A stretch of 46,759 bases of DNA. It comes from Thermoproteota archaeon. Lineage in GTDB: Archaea; Thermoproteota; Bathyarchaeia; Bathyarchaeales; Bathycorpusculaceae. Below are positions 17,709 through 29,079 of this stretch, piece after piece (within the stretch, counting starts at the first letter, position 1; the number at the start of each line of letters is the position of its first letter). Made by a program: the position numbers and the translations under genes. The stretch spans positions 1 to 46,759 of the forward strand of contig JAAZBP010000076.1 in NCBI GenBank assembly GCA_012513715.1, written 5' to 3'. Below the pieces are notes generated by a model. The model saw only the letters and a list, made by a program, of their open reading frames with translations. It did not search any database and was not told the DNA's origin.

Positions 17709-18716
17709 ATGGGAATTAATGAAGAACCACTAATGTGGGTAGAAAAATATCGACCAAAAAACCTAGACGAAGTTATTGGCTTACACGACATTGTTGAAAG
17801 CCTTAAAGCATTTATGAGAAACCCAAAGACCATGCCGCACCTCATGTTAACCGGAGTGCCAGGGACTGGTAAAACAACAATTGCACTCGCAATCGCCCAT
17901 GAGTTATATGGTAAAAACTGGAGAAATTTCACCCTTGAATTGAACGCCTCTGATGAAAGAGGCATTGACACTGTCAGAGACAGAATAAAAGATTTCAGTC
18001 GTTACAGTCGCTCAGGTTTTGGAGATATACCTTTTGCATTAATTATTCTTGATGAATCTGATCAAATGACTGGACCAGCTCAAACAGCACTCAGAAGGAT
18101 AATGGAAATAGGATCACGGACCTCTAGATTTATTCTAATTTGTAACCAATCTAGCAAGATAATCGAGCCAATTCAAAGTCGGTGCGCTATTTTTCGTTTT
18201 TCAAGAGTAGATAGACAAGCTATGAAGGAGCATTTACAGGAAATCGCTAAAAAAGAAAAAGTAGAACTACAACCTGAAGCCGCTGAAAGAATTGTAGAAT
18301 ACTCTGAGGGCGATTTAAGGCATGCTATAAATGCGTTACAGACAGCAGCAGCTTACAAGGAAGGGGTAGTTGATGAAAAAACTGTATCATTGGTAATCGG
18401 TGAAGCCAGTCCCATACAAGTTCAGAAAATGATTCGTAAAGCACTATACGGTGACTTTATGGAATCCAGAAAAACAATGTATGAGATAATGGGCTCTTAT
18501 GGCTTTTCAGGCTCAGAGATTATAAGACAAATACAGAGAGAACTCTTTAAAATGTCGGACATTACCCCAGAGCAAAAAGCGGACCTATCAAACATAATCG
18601 GTGAATACGACTATAGGTTGACACAAGGCGCAAACAGCGATATTCAACTTAGTGCACTTTTAGCCCAGTTTGCAAAATATGGAAAGGATATAGAGGAAAA
18701 TTATGCAGCGAAATGA
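17709..18716 (+). CDS. rfcS: Replication factor C small subunit
   Basis: WVEKYRPKNLDEVIG, GVPGTGKTT, LDESDQMT. Confidence 0.96.
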   Translation: MGINEEPLMWVEKYRPKNLDEVIGLHDIVESLKAFMRNPKTMPHLMLTGVPGTGKTTIALAIAHELYGKNWRNFTLELNASDERGIDTVRDRIKDFSRYSRSGFGDIPFALIILDESDQMTGPAQTALRRIMEIGSRTSRFILICNQSSKIIEPIQSRCAIFRFSRVDRQAMKEHLQEIAKKEKVELQPEAAERIVEYSEGDLRHAINALQTAAAYKEGVVDEKTVSLVIGEASPIQVQKMIRKALYGDFMESRKTMYEIMGSYGFSGSEIIRQIQRELFKMSDITPEQKADLSNIIGEYDYRLTQGANSDIQLSALLAQFAKYGKDIEENYAAK

Positions 18717-19941
18717 GTCACTGTGGGTTGAAAAATACCGACCTAAAAAGAAAGAAGATATAATGGGTAATGAAGAAGCAAAAGAACTCTTTGTTGAATG
18801 GCTTAAAAATAAGAGGCACACCAAAAAAGCAGTTTTACTTTATGGGCCACCTGGAGTAGGAAAAACTGCATTGGTAAATGCTGTAGCTAACGAGTTCAAC
18901 TATAATGTAATTGAAATGAATGCTAGTGATACAAGATCAGAAAAAGCGATAAATTTACTTGCAAAACCAGCTACATCATATACTGCATTGGACAATTTTA
19001 CTAAGACAAAAGAAACTAAGGGTAACGTACTCTTTTTAGATGAAGTAGACGGAATCGCAGGTAATGAGGATAGAGGGGGAGTAAACGCAATAATAAAAAT
19101 TGTTGAAAAATCCCTCGTTCCTGTAATAATGGCAGCTAATAACCCAGAGATTGATAAACTCCGACCGCTAAAGAAGGTGTGTTTACTTATACGGTTCCAG
19201 CAAGTGCGCATTCCCCTCGTTATAGCACTATTACAAAAGATTTGTATTACTGAGAACATTAAAGCTGAATTTGAAGCATTAGAGAGGATAGCTCAGAATA
19301 GTAGAGGGGACGTTCGCTCAGCAATAAATGACTTACAGAGTCTAAGTGAAGAAAATCATATTCTAACAATCCAAGACACTATTATTTTGAATTCCAGAAA
19401 TAAAGACATAAGTATGGATGATACATTACGAGGCTTTTTTTCTGCACAATCAATTGCAGAAGCATCAAATTTATTGAGGTACTCAAATGTTGACTATGAT
19501 GAGTTTATACTTACAGTAAGCGATAATCTGCCAAAGCGTTATAGCAACAATGAAGAACTATCCTGTGCATACGATTATGTGTCTCAAGCTGATGTTTTCA
19601 GAGGCAGAGTTGGATTTGAAAATTGGCATTTACTGAAATATTTTTACAATTCCTTAGCACAAGCAGCTGCTGTAAATCCTAACTCATATAAACCGTTCAC
19701 ATTTATTACGCCACCAATAAAAATCATAACTCTTTTCTGGACAAAGAGTAAAAGAACCATTTTAGGCAACATCTGCAATAAGATAGGGGTAAAATGTCAT
19801 GTCTCACAGGATAAAGCAAAAAGCGAGTTTGTGCCTTTCATAAAAAGTATGTTAGATAAAAAGAAAGCTCACCCTATTTTGGCATGGTTCAATTTCACAG
19901 CTGAAGAAGTTAATTTCTTAAATGAAATGAAGAGGTTTTGA
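18703..19941 (+). CDS. rfcL: Replication factor C large subunit
   Basis: LWVEKYRPKKKEDIMGNEEAK, GPPGVGKTALV, LDEVDGIAGNEDRGG. Confidence 0.94.
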   Translation: MQRNESLWVEKYRPKKKEDIMGNEEAKELFVEWLKNKRHTKKAVLLYGPPGVGKTALVNAVANEFNYNVIEMNASDTRSEKAINLLAKPATSYTALDNFTKTKETKGNVLFLDEVDGIAGNEDRGGVNAIIKIVEKSLVPVIMAANNPEIDKLRPLKKVCLLIRFQQVRIPLVIALLQKICITENIKAEFEALERIAQNSRGDVRSAINDLQSLSEENHILTIQDTIILNSRNKDISMDDTLRGFFSAQSIAEASNLLRYSNVDYDEFILTVSDNLPKRYSNNEELSCAYDYVSQADVFRGRVGFENWHLLKYFYNSLAQAAAVNPNSYKPFTFITPPIKIITLFWTKSKRTILGNICNKIGVKCHVSQDKAKSEFVPFIKSMLDKKKAHPILAWFNFTAEEVNFLNEMKRF

Positions 19942-19944
19942 GCG

Positions 19945-20280
19945 ATGATTGTTTTAAACAAGAACGCATTTAAACTTCCACGTGTTGAAAAAGAAAAATT
20001 CGTCAACCTGCTTCGCTTAGGGTTAGAGTACAATCGAGACAAAAATGTTTACTTAATTAAAAGTTATAATAACATAGAAAAATTGATGGATACAATAAGT
20101 AGCATACTCGGTGTAGAAGTAGTTTTTTTACAAAATTGTATAAGATGTGGAAAAGATTTTCCCTGCAAAGAATGCAACTACAAAGACTTGTGTGCAACAA
20201 AGAATTTGCCATTTAGCTGTGTTTGTCCTCAGTGTCTGCGTAACATGAAACCGAAACAAGATACTTTAGTCGATTTTTAG
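19945..20280 (+). CDS. Small protein with Cys-rich C-terminal domain, unknown function, co-directional with RFC genes
   Basis: NCIRCGKDFPCKECNYKDLCATKNLPFSCVCPQC: 8 Cys in ~35 residues; 3-nt gap from rfcL. Confidence 0.75.
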   Translation: MIVLNKNAFKLPRVEKEKFVNLLRLGLEYNRDKNVYLIKSYNNIEKLMDTISSILGVEVVFLQNCIRCGKDFPCKECNYKDLCATKNLPFSCVCPQCLRNMKPKQDTLVDF

Positions 20281-20489
20281 ACAAATATTCAGTTATTCAA
20301 ACATTGAATTGATAAAATAATAAAGGAGTAAAATTGATAAATTTTTATAGGGTATTTATATCATTTGGACACATGTTTCATTTACCAATCAATTTCATTC
20401 CTTTTTCTGCACATATTGCATATTCACCATAATTAAATATAGAGCTGCAGTTCAAAGTAGACAAATGCACAATCTCTGAGGTATAATAA

Positions 20490-21830
<1,341 letters not shown>

Positions 21831-21832
21831 GA

Positions 21833-21850
21833 GGGAAACCTGTTTTTCCC
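21833..21850 (+). terminator. Hairpin just after gdhA stop
   Basis: GGGAAA-cctgtt-TTTCCC dyad 3 nt after TAA. Confidence 0.35.
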
Positions 21851-22095
21851 CACCTACATTTTTCAGTAAAAGAACAAATGAGTTTATTTGAAAATGACAA
21901 AAAATATACCATAAAATAACCAACACAAAACACCAATTTTAGATAAAAAAACCATCAATTAAAAAGATAATTCAAAGCCACGTCCGTGAATTCTGCTAAT
22001 AAAATAGCAGATAGAGGGATTCAGTCACAACAAAAACGCCTATTCAAGTTGATAAATTATCTAGCAAACGCTTAAAGCTCTATCTGACATATGTT

Positions 22096-22695
22096 TTGAA
22101 CCCTAAAGAGCACTGTGTTGAGGGTATAAGAACGTTGGCAGAGAAAATAAATACGTTAGACTTCTGCTATGAAAATTCTCTGGTTAAAATTGTAGCAAAC
22201 CGCAATTGTCCAGAGATAAAACTCGCCGGATTAACCGTTGGACCCTTTGATGAAGGTAATGAATACGAAATTTATTTTTGGGTTGCAAAAGAATTAGCAA
22301 AGTCAGCTATGGTACATTTCCGAGAAGAAGACATCTTGGACGCTACTAAATTGTTCAAAGCACAATGGAAAGAAGGGGTACAAATTCCCGGGCAAATATC
22401 AGAGTTACCTCGAGATTTTTATCCTAAACTTCGTCGATTCTTAAAAGATTCAAAAGAACAAGCAACTATTACGCAACAGGCTGAAAAGTTTCAAGAATGC
22501 GATAGAGTAAAACAATTATCACGTGACATAGTAAACTCTAGATTAAAAAAAATCGTATCACTATCTTCAACTCCTGGTCGAAGCGAGCAAGTCCTAAAAA
22601 AGCTCACCACAGAAGAAAAACTAATCTATGAACAATTAATGAAAATTATTTCCGAGTGGAAAAAGAAAATTCTAGAAAACGGAGTTGAAAAGTAG
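22096..22695 (+). CDS. GINS complex protein (Gins23-like), directly upstream of MCM
   Basis: Alpha-helical LAGLTVGPFDEGNEYEIYFWVAKELAKSAMVHFREED; overlaps mcm start; context. Confidence 0.75.
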   Translation: MNPKEHCVEGIRTLAEKINTLDFCYENSLVKIVANRNCPEIKLAGLTVGPFDEGNEYEIYFWVAKELAKSAMVHFREEDILDATKLFKAQWKEGVQIPGQISELPRDFYPKLRRFLKDSKEQATITQQAEKFQECDRVKQLSRDIVNSRLKKIVSLSSTPGRSEQVLKKLTTEEKLIYEQLMKIISEWKKKILENGVEK

Positions 22696-24727
22696 ATTGA
22701 CTTTAGAGACGGTAGAACCGACCCAACGTTTTCAAGAATTTTTTAAAAGGGAAAATTATCGCCAGAAAATAGCTCAGCTGGCTATTAGTGGAAGAGGGTC
22801 ATTGACAATAGACTTTGAGGAGTTGTATGGATTTGACCAAACCCTGTCTGAGATGTTACTAGCTAAACCTGAAGAGTACCTTCAATATGCAGGTAAAGGC
22901 GCTTATGAGCAACTCCGAATAGAAGACAGTGAATACGCAGAGAAATTAGATAAAATAATTGTAAGAGTTGTAAAGTTACTAGGCAGAGAGGTACTACGTA
23001 AACTTGGCTCAAGACAAATGAGCAAACTAGTAATGGTCGAAGGAATTGTAGTTCGCGCAACCCCAGTAAGACCTATGGTGCAAGTAGCAGCATTCAAATG
23101 TAAACGCTGTGGAACTATGAATCATGTGGACCAAAATGGACAGTTTCTTAAAGCACCATCGATATGTATGGCACCTGACTGTGGAAGAGATGGCCCCTTT
23201 GAGTTTAACCAAGAAGAATCAATATTTATAGACTCACAAGATTTACGTCTACAAGAAAAACCTGAGGATCTCCCACCAGGTCAACTCCCCAGAGTGTTAG
23301 CAGTAAAACTTGTAGGTGACGAAATAGTAGATCTTGCTAGACCAGGAGATCATGTTTCAGTTGTAGGTATAGTACGTGCTTTTGCACCTTCACTGATGGG
23401 AATGGGAAAACTTCGCACATTCATCCTTCAACTTGACGCTAACTCTATAGAAGTTTTAGGAAAAGAACCTGAAACATCACCACCCACGCCTGAGGAAGAA
23501 GAAAAAATACTTAAATTATCTAGGGATCCGCTAGTACACAAAAAGATTATGAGTTCAATTGCGCCTTCGATTTTTGGTTTGGATCACGTAAAAGAAGCTA
23601 TAATGTACCTACTTTTTGGCGGAGTATCCAAGAGTCTACCAGATGTAAATGTAAGAGGCGAAATGAATGCATTACTTATCGGTGACCCGGGTACAGCCAA
23701 ATCACAATTACTACAATATGTTTCAAAGATAGCTCCAAGGGGATTATACACTTCAGGCAGAGGAACAACTGCGGCTGGTTTAACTGCTGCTGTAGTTCGT
23801 GAAAAAGGTGGTAGTATGAGTCTTGAAGCAGGAGCATTGGTTTTAGCCGATAAAGGAATTGCATGCATTGATGAAATGGACAAAATGCGTCCCGAAGACC
23901 GTGTAGCTATCCATGAGGCTATGGAACAGCATACAGTTTCAGTTGCAAAGGGAGGTATTGTAGCCACTTTAAACGCGAGAACCGCGGTTTTAGCTGCAGC
24001 CAACCCATCATTAGGCAGATATGAACCAAACAGGACTGTGGCAGAAAATATTTCATTACCAGTTACAATTCTTTCCCGTTTTGACCTGATTTTTGTACTT
24101 CGCGATGTACCAAACAAAGAAGCTGACGGTAAATTATCAAGGCATATACTGGAGATTCACAGACGTGGAGTGGTACCTACTGAAGCACAAGTCAACTCAG
24201 AATTACTTAGAAAATATGTTAGTTATGCAAAGGGAATAAAACCAGAGTTGAGCAATGAAGCACTTAAAAAACTCAGTGACTTCTACTTGGCTATGCGTTC
24301 AGCGAGTGAGTCTGAAGGTTCACCAGTTGCAATTACAGCACGCCAACTTGAATCACTTGTTCGAGTTGCTGAAGCAAGAGCACGTGTAGCATTACGCCCA
24401 GAAGTAAGTGCAGAAGACGCTGAATCAGCCATTGCGATAATGAAGCGATCCCTTGAAGAAGTAGGCATTGATATGTCATCATACAAAGTTGACATTGACC
24501 TGATAATGACGGGCAGACCAAAGAGCATCCGTGATAGGTTAGGAATAGTCATTTCAACAATAGTGGATATGGAGAAAATAACAGGCATAGTTGAGAAAGA
24601 CGCTTTGATAAATGAACTAGAAACTAAACATAAAATCCCTAGAGGAGAAATAGAACGGATGATAAGCCAATTGCTTCGAGAAGGAACTATTTACGAACCT
24701 AGAGAAGGCAGTTTAAAGAAAACATAG
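22685..24727 (+). CDS. mcm: Replicative helicase MCM
   Basis: GDPGTAKSQLLQYVSKIAPRGLYTSGRGTTAAGLTAAV, CIDEMDKM, ILSRFDLIFVLRD; Zn motif CKRCG...C. Confidence 0.97.
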   Translation: MKSRLTLETVEPTQRFQEFFKRENYRQKIAQLAISGRGSLTIDFEELYGFDQTLSEMLLAKPEEYLQYAGKGAYEQLRIEDSEYAEKLDKIIVRVVKLLGREVLRKLGSRQMSKLVMVEGIVVRATPVRPMVQVAAFKCKRCGTMNHVDQNGQFLKAPSICMAPDCGRDGPFEFNQEESIFIDSQDLRLQEKPEDLPPGQLPRVLAVKLVGDEIVDLARPGDHVSVVGIVRAFAPSLMGMGKLRTFILQLDANSIEVLGKEPETSPPTPEEEEKILKLSRDPLVHKKIMSSIAPSIFGLDHVKEAIMYLLFGGVSKSLPDVNVRGEMNALLIGDPGTAKSQLLQYVSKIAPRGLYTSGRGTTAAGLTAAVVREKGGSMSLEAGALVLADKGIACIDEMDKMRPEDRVAIHEAMEQHTVSVAKGGIVATLNARTAVLAAANPSLGRYEPNRTVAENISLPVTILSRFDLIFVLRDVPNKEADGKLSRHILEIHRRGVVPTEAQVNSELLRKYVSYAKGIKPELSNEALKKLSDFYLAMRSASESEGSPVAITARQLESLVRVAEARARVALRPEVSAEDAESAIAIMKRSLEEVGIDMSSYKVDIDLIMTGRPKSIRDRLGIVISTIVDMEKITGIVEKDALINELETKHKIPRGEIERMISQLLREGTIYEPREGSLKKT

Positions 24728-24808
24728 AAAAATAAGTGACCGTTAAAACGTCTTTCCAAGAATTAAAGCTCTCGGTCAACAGAGAAAAGATGGTTAAAAA
24801 AAACTACT

Positions 24809-25579
24809 TTAAGAGATATAGGTAGTCTTTTTATCATCCTGTTTTTTTGTTTCTTCTGCTTCTAAAGCTCTTTTTTCTTCTATTTGCTGCAATTTTGCGA
24901 CCATAGTCTCTGACTTAACTATTTCTTCATCCAACCCTTTTAAATCCAAGTTGAAGTGGAAAGTTTCTTTGAGCACTTCCAATACACTTTTTGACGACAT
25001 AGGATCAGGTAAATAACCACGTGTTTCGCCTAAAAGGCAAAGAGCATCAATCTTTTTGAATTTTGAAAGCCCTAATATGAGTCCTGCTGTGCCCACAATT
25101 GGGCTACCTGCCTTACTTAGAATTCCACCTGCGGCTAAAGCTTGCTCAAGAAGAACATGATTCGTTGCAGCAATGAACACTCTCGGTTTCTCTTTAGGCT
25201 CCATTCGATATCCTCCTATGGTTGCAATTGTTTTTACACCATATTTTTCTGAAAAATCAAGCATTCTATTGGCTATTTCATATTGGCCTTCAATAGTTTG
25301 ACTTTGACTGTCACCAGTAAATAAAATAAGATCATTGCCATCAGGATTTTTATGATAATAAAAAGCGCCCCTAAGGAGGCGAACATTACCTTTTTTGTTG
25401 ACTAAAACAAAATATGGAAAGTGTGGAGAATAGAGATAAGCGAATTTTATCGGTTTGAGTTGTTTTATAAGGTATCTTAACGCTATTTTACCGACCAGCC
25501 CTAAACCAGGCAGACCTTCAATCAATACAGGGTTATTTGGTTGAATTTGAAGAAATTCTTTTATGTAAGTTTCTTTCAT
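24809..25579 (-). CDS. PAC2 family protein (proteasome assembly chaperone-like)
   Basis: PVLIEGLPGLGLVGKIALRYLIKQL, TIGGYRMEPKEKPRVFIAAT, LLGETRGYLPDP. Confidence 0.9.
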   Translation of the reverse strand: MKETYIKEFLQIQPNNPVLIEGLPGLGLVGKIALRYLIKQLKPIKFAYLYSPHFPYFVLVNKKGNVRLLRGAFYYHKNPDGNDLILFTGDSQSQTIEGQYEIANRMLDFSEKYGVKTIATIGGYRMEPKEKPRVFIAATNHVLLEQALAAGGILSKAGSPIVGTAGLILGLSKFKKIDALCLLGETRGYLPDPMSSKSVLEVLKETFHFNLDLKGLDEEIVKSETMVAKLQQIEEKRALEAEETKKQDDKKTTYIS

Positions 25580-25743
25580 TCCACGCTACTCCTTTTCATC
25601 ATCATTCTATATTTTAAATATTTGTCAACTGGGGAAAACTTAGCTGGATGCGGTATTCGTACGGGTCCATTACAAACTGGGCATTTACTCTGATTAAGGG
25701 TATACCTTTTACAGTTTACACATTTCCGAAGCTGCCAGCCCAA
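25576..25743 (-). CDS. nop10: H/ACA RNP protein Nop10; absent from ORF track
   Basis: TTG start; MGWQLRKCVNCKRYTLNQSKCPVCNGPVRIPHPAKFSPVDKYLKYRMMMKRSSVE, 55 aa; stop overlaps PAC2 start (ATGA). Confidence 0.9.
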   Translation of the reverse strand: MGWQLRKCVNCKRYTLNQSKCPVCNGPVRIPHPAKFSPVDKYLKYRMMMKRSSVE

Positions 25744-25897
25744 TTGTTTTACTCTCCGTTAACGCAAAAAGAAAAGTCATCTTTTACGTAATAATTGTTA
25801 AAACTAATGAAGGGGGGTATATTTAGTATTGCCAAGGGTAATTTGCCACAAATTTTTGGCAACCTAGGCTTATGCTCAGCCATTTAAAGAGCCAGCT

Positions 25898-26095
25898 TTA
25901 CTCGAGAATTGCCTGTACATCGCCATTAATTTTAGCTCTGCCGCCAGTGGGTTCAGCTAATGTTACTCCACAGACATTACAGGTTACTTTATTGACAGCA
26001 TTACTAAAGAGAAGTTGTTCATTGCCACATTTTTGGCATTTTACTCTCAGGAAGAGGCTTTTTGGTTTGGGGATGAGTTTATTCCAATTTGACAT
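25898..26095 (-). CDS. rps27e: Ribosomal protein eS27 (S27e)
   Basis: FLRVKCQKCGNEQLLFSNAVNKVTCNVCGVTLAEPTGGRA. Confidence 0.95.
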   Translation of the reverse strand: MSNWNKLIPKPKSLFLRVKCQKCGNEQLLFSNAVNKVTCNVCGVTLAEPTGGRAKINGDVQAILE

Positions 26096-26113
26096 TTTCT
26101 ATTCTCCTTATAT

Positions 26114-26398
26114 TTATTGAATAACTAGTTTCCTTAGGCGAATTCCATCCTTGTGGCGCATGAAACTACATACTTTACATTTAAGACGCAAAGTTTGCTT
26201 TTTAGTTGTCTTCGCGAATTCATGTTGTAAGGGATACTTTTGTCCACCATACCCTTTCTTTTCGCGTTCATGGTGACGTTCACCTTTAGCTAAGGCTCTT
26301 CGTTTTCCCGCCTTGTAGAGGGTTACACTATGAAGTTGATGAGATTTACATTTAGGACAGTAAGTCTTTACTTCTTTGGGAACGTTCAAGTTCTTCAC
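26114..26398 (-). CDS. rpl44e: Ribosomal protein eL42 (L44e)
   Basis: KEVKTYCPKCKSHQLHSVTLYKAGKRR...GYGGQKYPLQHEFAKTTKKQTLRLKC. Confidence 0.96.
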   Translation of the reverse strand: MKNLNVPKEVKTYCPKCKSHQLHSVTLYKAGKRRALAKGERHHEREKKGYGGQKYPLQHEFAKTTKKQTLRLKCKVCSFMRHKDGIRLRKLVIQ

Positions 26399-26751
26399 TA
26401 CCAGCTTTGCATAAAAGAAACATACACATTCTTATACTTTTTCGCTAATCATTAAAAAATAGAAGCTGATAGCTATTCTTTTTATAAAAGACAAAGAAAA
26501 ATGTGTGGTTAAAACTCCAAGTTTGAACTAACAATTTATAACAATTTTAAGATTGACATAGGAAGCAGGGTAAACAGACAAAACGTTTTCTAAATAATCT
26601 CCTTGGATTTGCGGCTAAAATAAATAGATAATAAAAAAGTAACTGCCTCAAATTGTATTAAAGCGTTTAAGGGAAATAAGTAGAGGGGAGTGGCCGGTTA
26701 ATTGTGCAACCCTCATTTAGCTACAGTGAAAACTTTGTCCGATAGACTAAA

Positions 26752-26759
26752 TTTATAAA
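26752..26759 (+). promoter_or_regulatory. Probable archaeal TATA box for pcn
   Basis: TTTATAAA about 60 nt upstream of the pcn start. Confidence 0.45.
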
Positions 26760-26816
26760 CTCAGAGTGTAATGATAAGCTATATAACATTACGAATCATG
26801 CAATAGTGCGAGGAAG

Positions 26817-27578
26817 ATGAACATGTTCAAGCTTAAAGTGTCTGACGCAAAATTACTAAGAGATATGGCTACAGCCATCTCAATTCTAGTTGATGAAGCA
26901 ACATTCAAAATCGATCCTGACGGTTTGAAATTAAGAGCTATGGATCCTTCACGCGTTGCAATGATAGATTTTGAGTGGCCAAAAACGATTTTTCAAGAAT
27001 TCAATGTAGATGAACCAACAAAAATTTGTTTAAACATAAGTGAGCTACTTAAACTTCTAAAAAGAGCAGGCAAAGAGGAATGCGTAGAGTTATCACTCGA
27101 TGAAAAAACAGGACGATTACAAGTTACGATAACAGGAAAGTATTCCAGAAACTTTACCATGCCTACACTTGATGCTTCAGAAGAAGAAGTTCCAACTCCA
27201 AAAATTAATTTTAACATAAAAGCGAAGACCACCACACAGGGTTTGAGTCAAGCAATCGAGGACGCACAACTAGTAAGCGATCATGTTAGAATTGAAGCTG
27301 AACCGGAAAAAATGACACTTAGTGCATCAGGTGACCTAATGGGCGCTACAATTACAATCCAAAAAGGCAACGATGCACTTTTGGACTTGGAAGTTAAAGA
27401 GAATGCCAAAGCAACATTTAGCTTGAGTTATCTTTCAGAGATAATTAAAGCAGCATCAGCAACTTCGGAGATAGCAACGTTAGAATTCTCAACTGATATG
27501 CCAGTAAAAATTGACTTTCAACAGTCAAAAGAGGGGAAATTGACCTTTTTCTTGGCGCCCAGAATAGAATCTGAGTAA
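26817..27578 (+). CDS. pcn: DNA polymerase sliding clamp (PCNA)
   Basis: LKLRAMDPSRVAMIDFEWP, LTFFLAPRIESE. Confidence 0.95.
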   Translation: MNMFKLKVSDAKLLRDMATAISILVDEATFKIDPDGLKLRAMDPSRVAMIDFEWPKTIFQEFNVDEPTKICLNISELLKLLKRAGKEECVELSLDEKTGRLQVTITGKYSRNFTMPTLDASEEEVPTPKINFNIKAKTTTQGLSQAIEDAQLVSDHVRIEAEPEKMTLSASGDLMGATITIQKGNDALLDLEVKENAKATFSLSYLSEIIKAASATSEIATLEFSTDMPVKIDFQQSKEGKLTFFLAPRIESE

Positions 27579-27603
27579 AACAAACGTGTATAATAGTTTA
27601 GTT

Positions 27604-27620
27604 CCGTCTTTTTTAGACGG
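27604..27620 (+). terminator. Hairpin downstream of pcn
   Basis: CCGTCT-ttttt-AGACGG perfect 6-bp stem 26 nt after stop. Confidence 0.35.
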
Positions 27621-28091
27621 CCCATAATTTTAGTATTCAATTAATTGAGTCTGTACCTTGGTTAACAGAGCAGGTAAAAATTTGAAAAGGAGTTTGCGGG
27701 TTTCTAAAGGTGAAGAGACCAAAAGAGGATAAAGACTACAATATTTCATTGCTAATTATCAGAAAAAGACTGCTTCATTAATAATCGCCTCATAGAGTTA
27801 GTTAAAAAATGGATAAGTTCCAACTATAGTATAGATTATGAGTCGTGTAATTTTTTAAAAAGAAAAATGTCGTAGACCTTGATTATAAGAAATGAGTATC
27901 AAAAGTAAGTAAGAGGGATATATACAGAATGGGGAGGGTACTCTTCCAGGTGATTATTTTTATAAACTTATAGATATAATGAGATAAGTACATCAGAGTT
28001 ATTAATGGAGGATAAAAAAAACAAACAAAACAAAAGGATGAAATTTGTTAAAGCTTATTAATTCATAAATATAGCTATTGGATGAGCAAAT

Positions 28092-28832
28092 ATGGGCTAC
28101 CAGATAGTTGGAAATTCACTATATTCTGAAGTTGGCGTGATTTTACCAACTTATGGTGAAGCTGAAAATATTGGTAATTTAATTGAGGATATAGAAAAAC
28201 TTAGAATAGATACATCGATATTAGTTATAGATGATTCCAGCCCGGATGGAACTGCTAATGTTGTTTTAGAAAAACAAAAAAAATACCCCAATGTTATGCT
28301 CTACAGCAGACCAACAAAAGCGGGTCTGGGAACGGCGATAACTGATGGCTTCAAATTTTTTTTGGCAGCTGAAAAGTCGCCGAAATATGTATTGACAATG
28401 GACGCAGATTATTCTCATGATCCGAAAGATATTCCAAAACTTCTAACAAAAATTAAGGATTGCGATTGCGCTATAGTCGTGGCTAGTAGGTATAGTAAAG
28501 GTGGACAAATAGCATACTGGCCGATGACGAGAAAAATTGTAAGTAAACTTGCTAACATCATGGCCAGAACTGCGTTAGGTCTAAATCTAAAAGATTGTAC
28601 CGCGGGTTTTCGTTGTTATTCTACAGCATTTCTTAAAGAGACAATAGTCAATCTGCATAGCCACACATATGAAATCCAGATAGAAACAATACGACAAGCA
28701 AAAATTAGAAATTTTGAAGTGAAAGAAGTTCCAGTATTATTTGTCAATAGGAAACAGGGAAAATCAAAGTTGACATGGACAGAAATGAAAAGTTTCTTGT
28801 CATACACAATAAAAACACTGCTAAAGCGTTAA
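28092..28832 (+). CDS. GT2 glycosyltransferase, dolichyl-phosphate mannose synthase-like
   Basis: VILPTYGEAENIGNLIEDIEKL, IDDSSPDGTANV, MDADYSHDPKDIP. Confidence 0.93.
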   Translation: MGYQIVGNSLYSEVGVILPTYGEAENIGNLIEDIEKLRIDTSILVIDDSSPDGTANVVLEKQKKYPNVMLYSRPTKAGLGTAITDGFKFFLAAEKSPKYVLTMDADYSHDPKDIPKLLTKIKDCDCAIVVASRYSKGGQIAYWPMTRKIVSKLANIMARTALGLNLKDCTAGFRCYSTAFLKETIVNLHSHTYEIQIETIRQAKIRNFEVKEVPVLFVNRKQGKSKLTWTEMKSFLSYTIKTLLKR

Positions 28833-29079
28833 CAAAATTAGAAGTGTATTTTATTCTAAAAACAAAATATCAAAAGTAAATAGGGTATAACTGACACTTT
28901 AACTTAAGCTAATCAGCAACATATAAGATAAATTTTAAGAATCAACAAAATATAGCAGCTAATAATTTTCTTATATGCAAATAGTAACCAATATAACTAT
29001 GATAGAAAGTGCAAGACTATTTAGAACTGACATAATTAAATTACTGAAAAACATTATCTAAAAGCTCAGAGGAAAAATT

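Noticed and set aside
23584-24117. 177-aa antisense ORF inside mcm
   Set aside because: Entirely antisense to conserved MCM AAA+ core; typical shadow ORF.
26683-26714. GAGGG...CCCTC hairpin upstream of pcn as an origin or sRNA
   Set aside because: Only 5 bp with a long loop; no ORB-like repeats or C/D boxes seen.
27579-28091. Possible ncRNA or tiny K-rich peptide (MEDKKNKQNKRMKFVKAY at ~28006) in the pcn-DPM spacer
   Set aside because: No convincing RNA fold beyond the pcn 3' hairpin; an 18-aa A-rich ORF is expected by chance.
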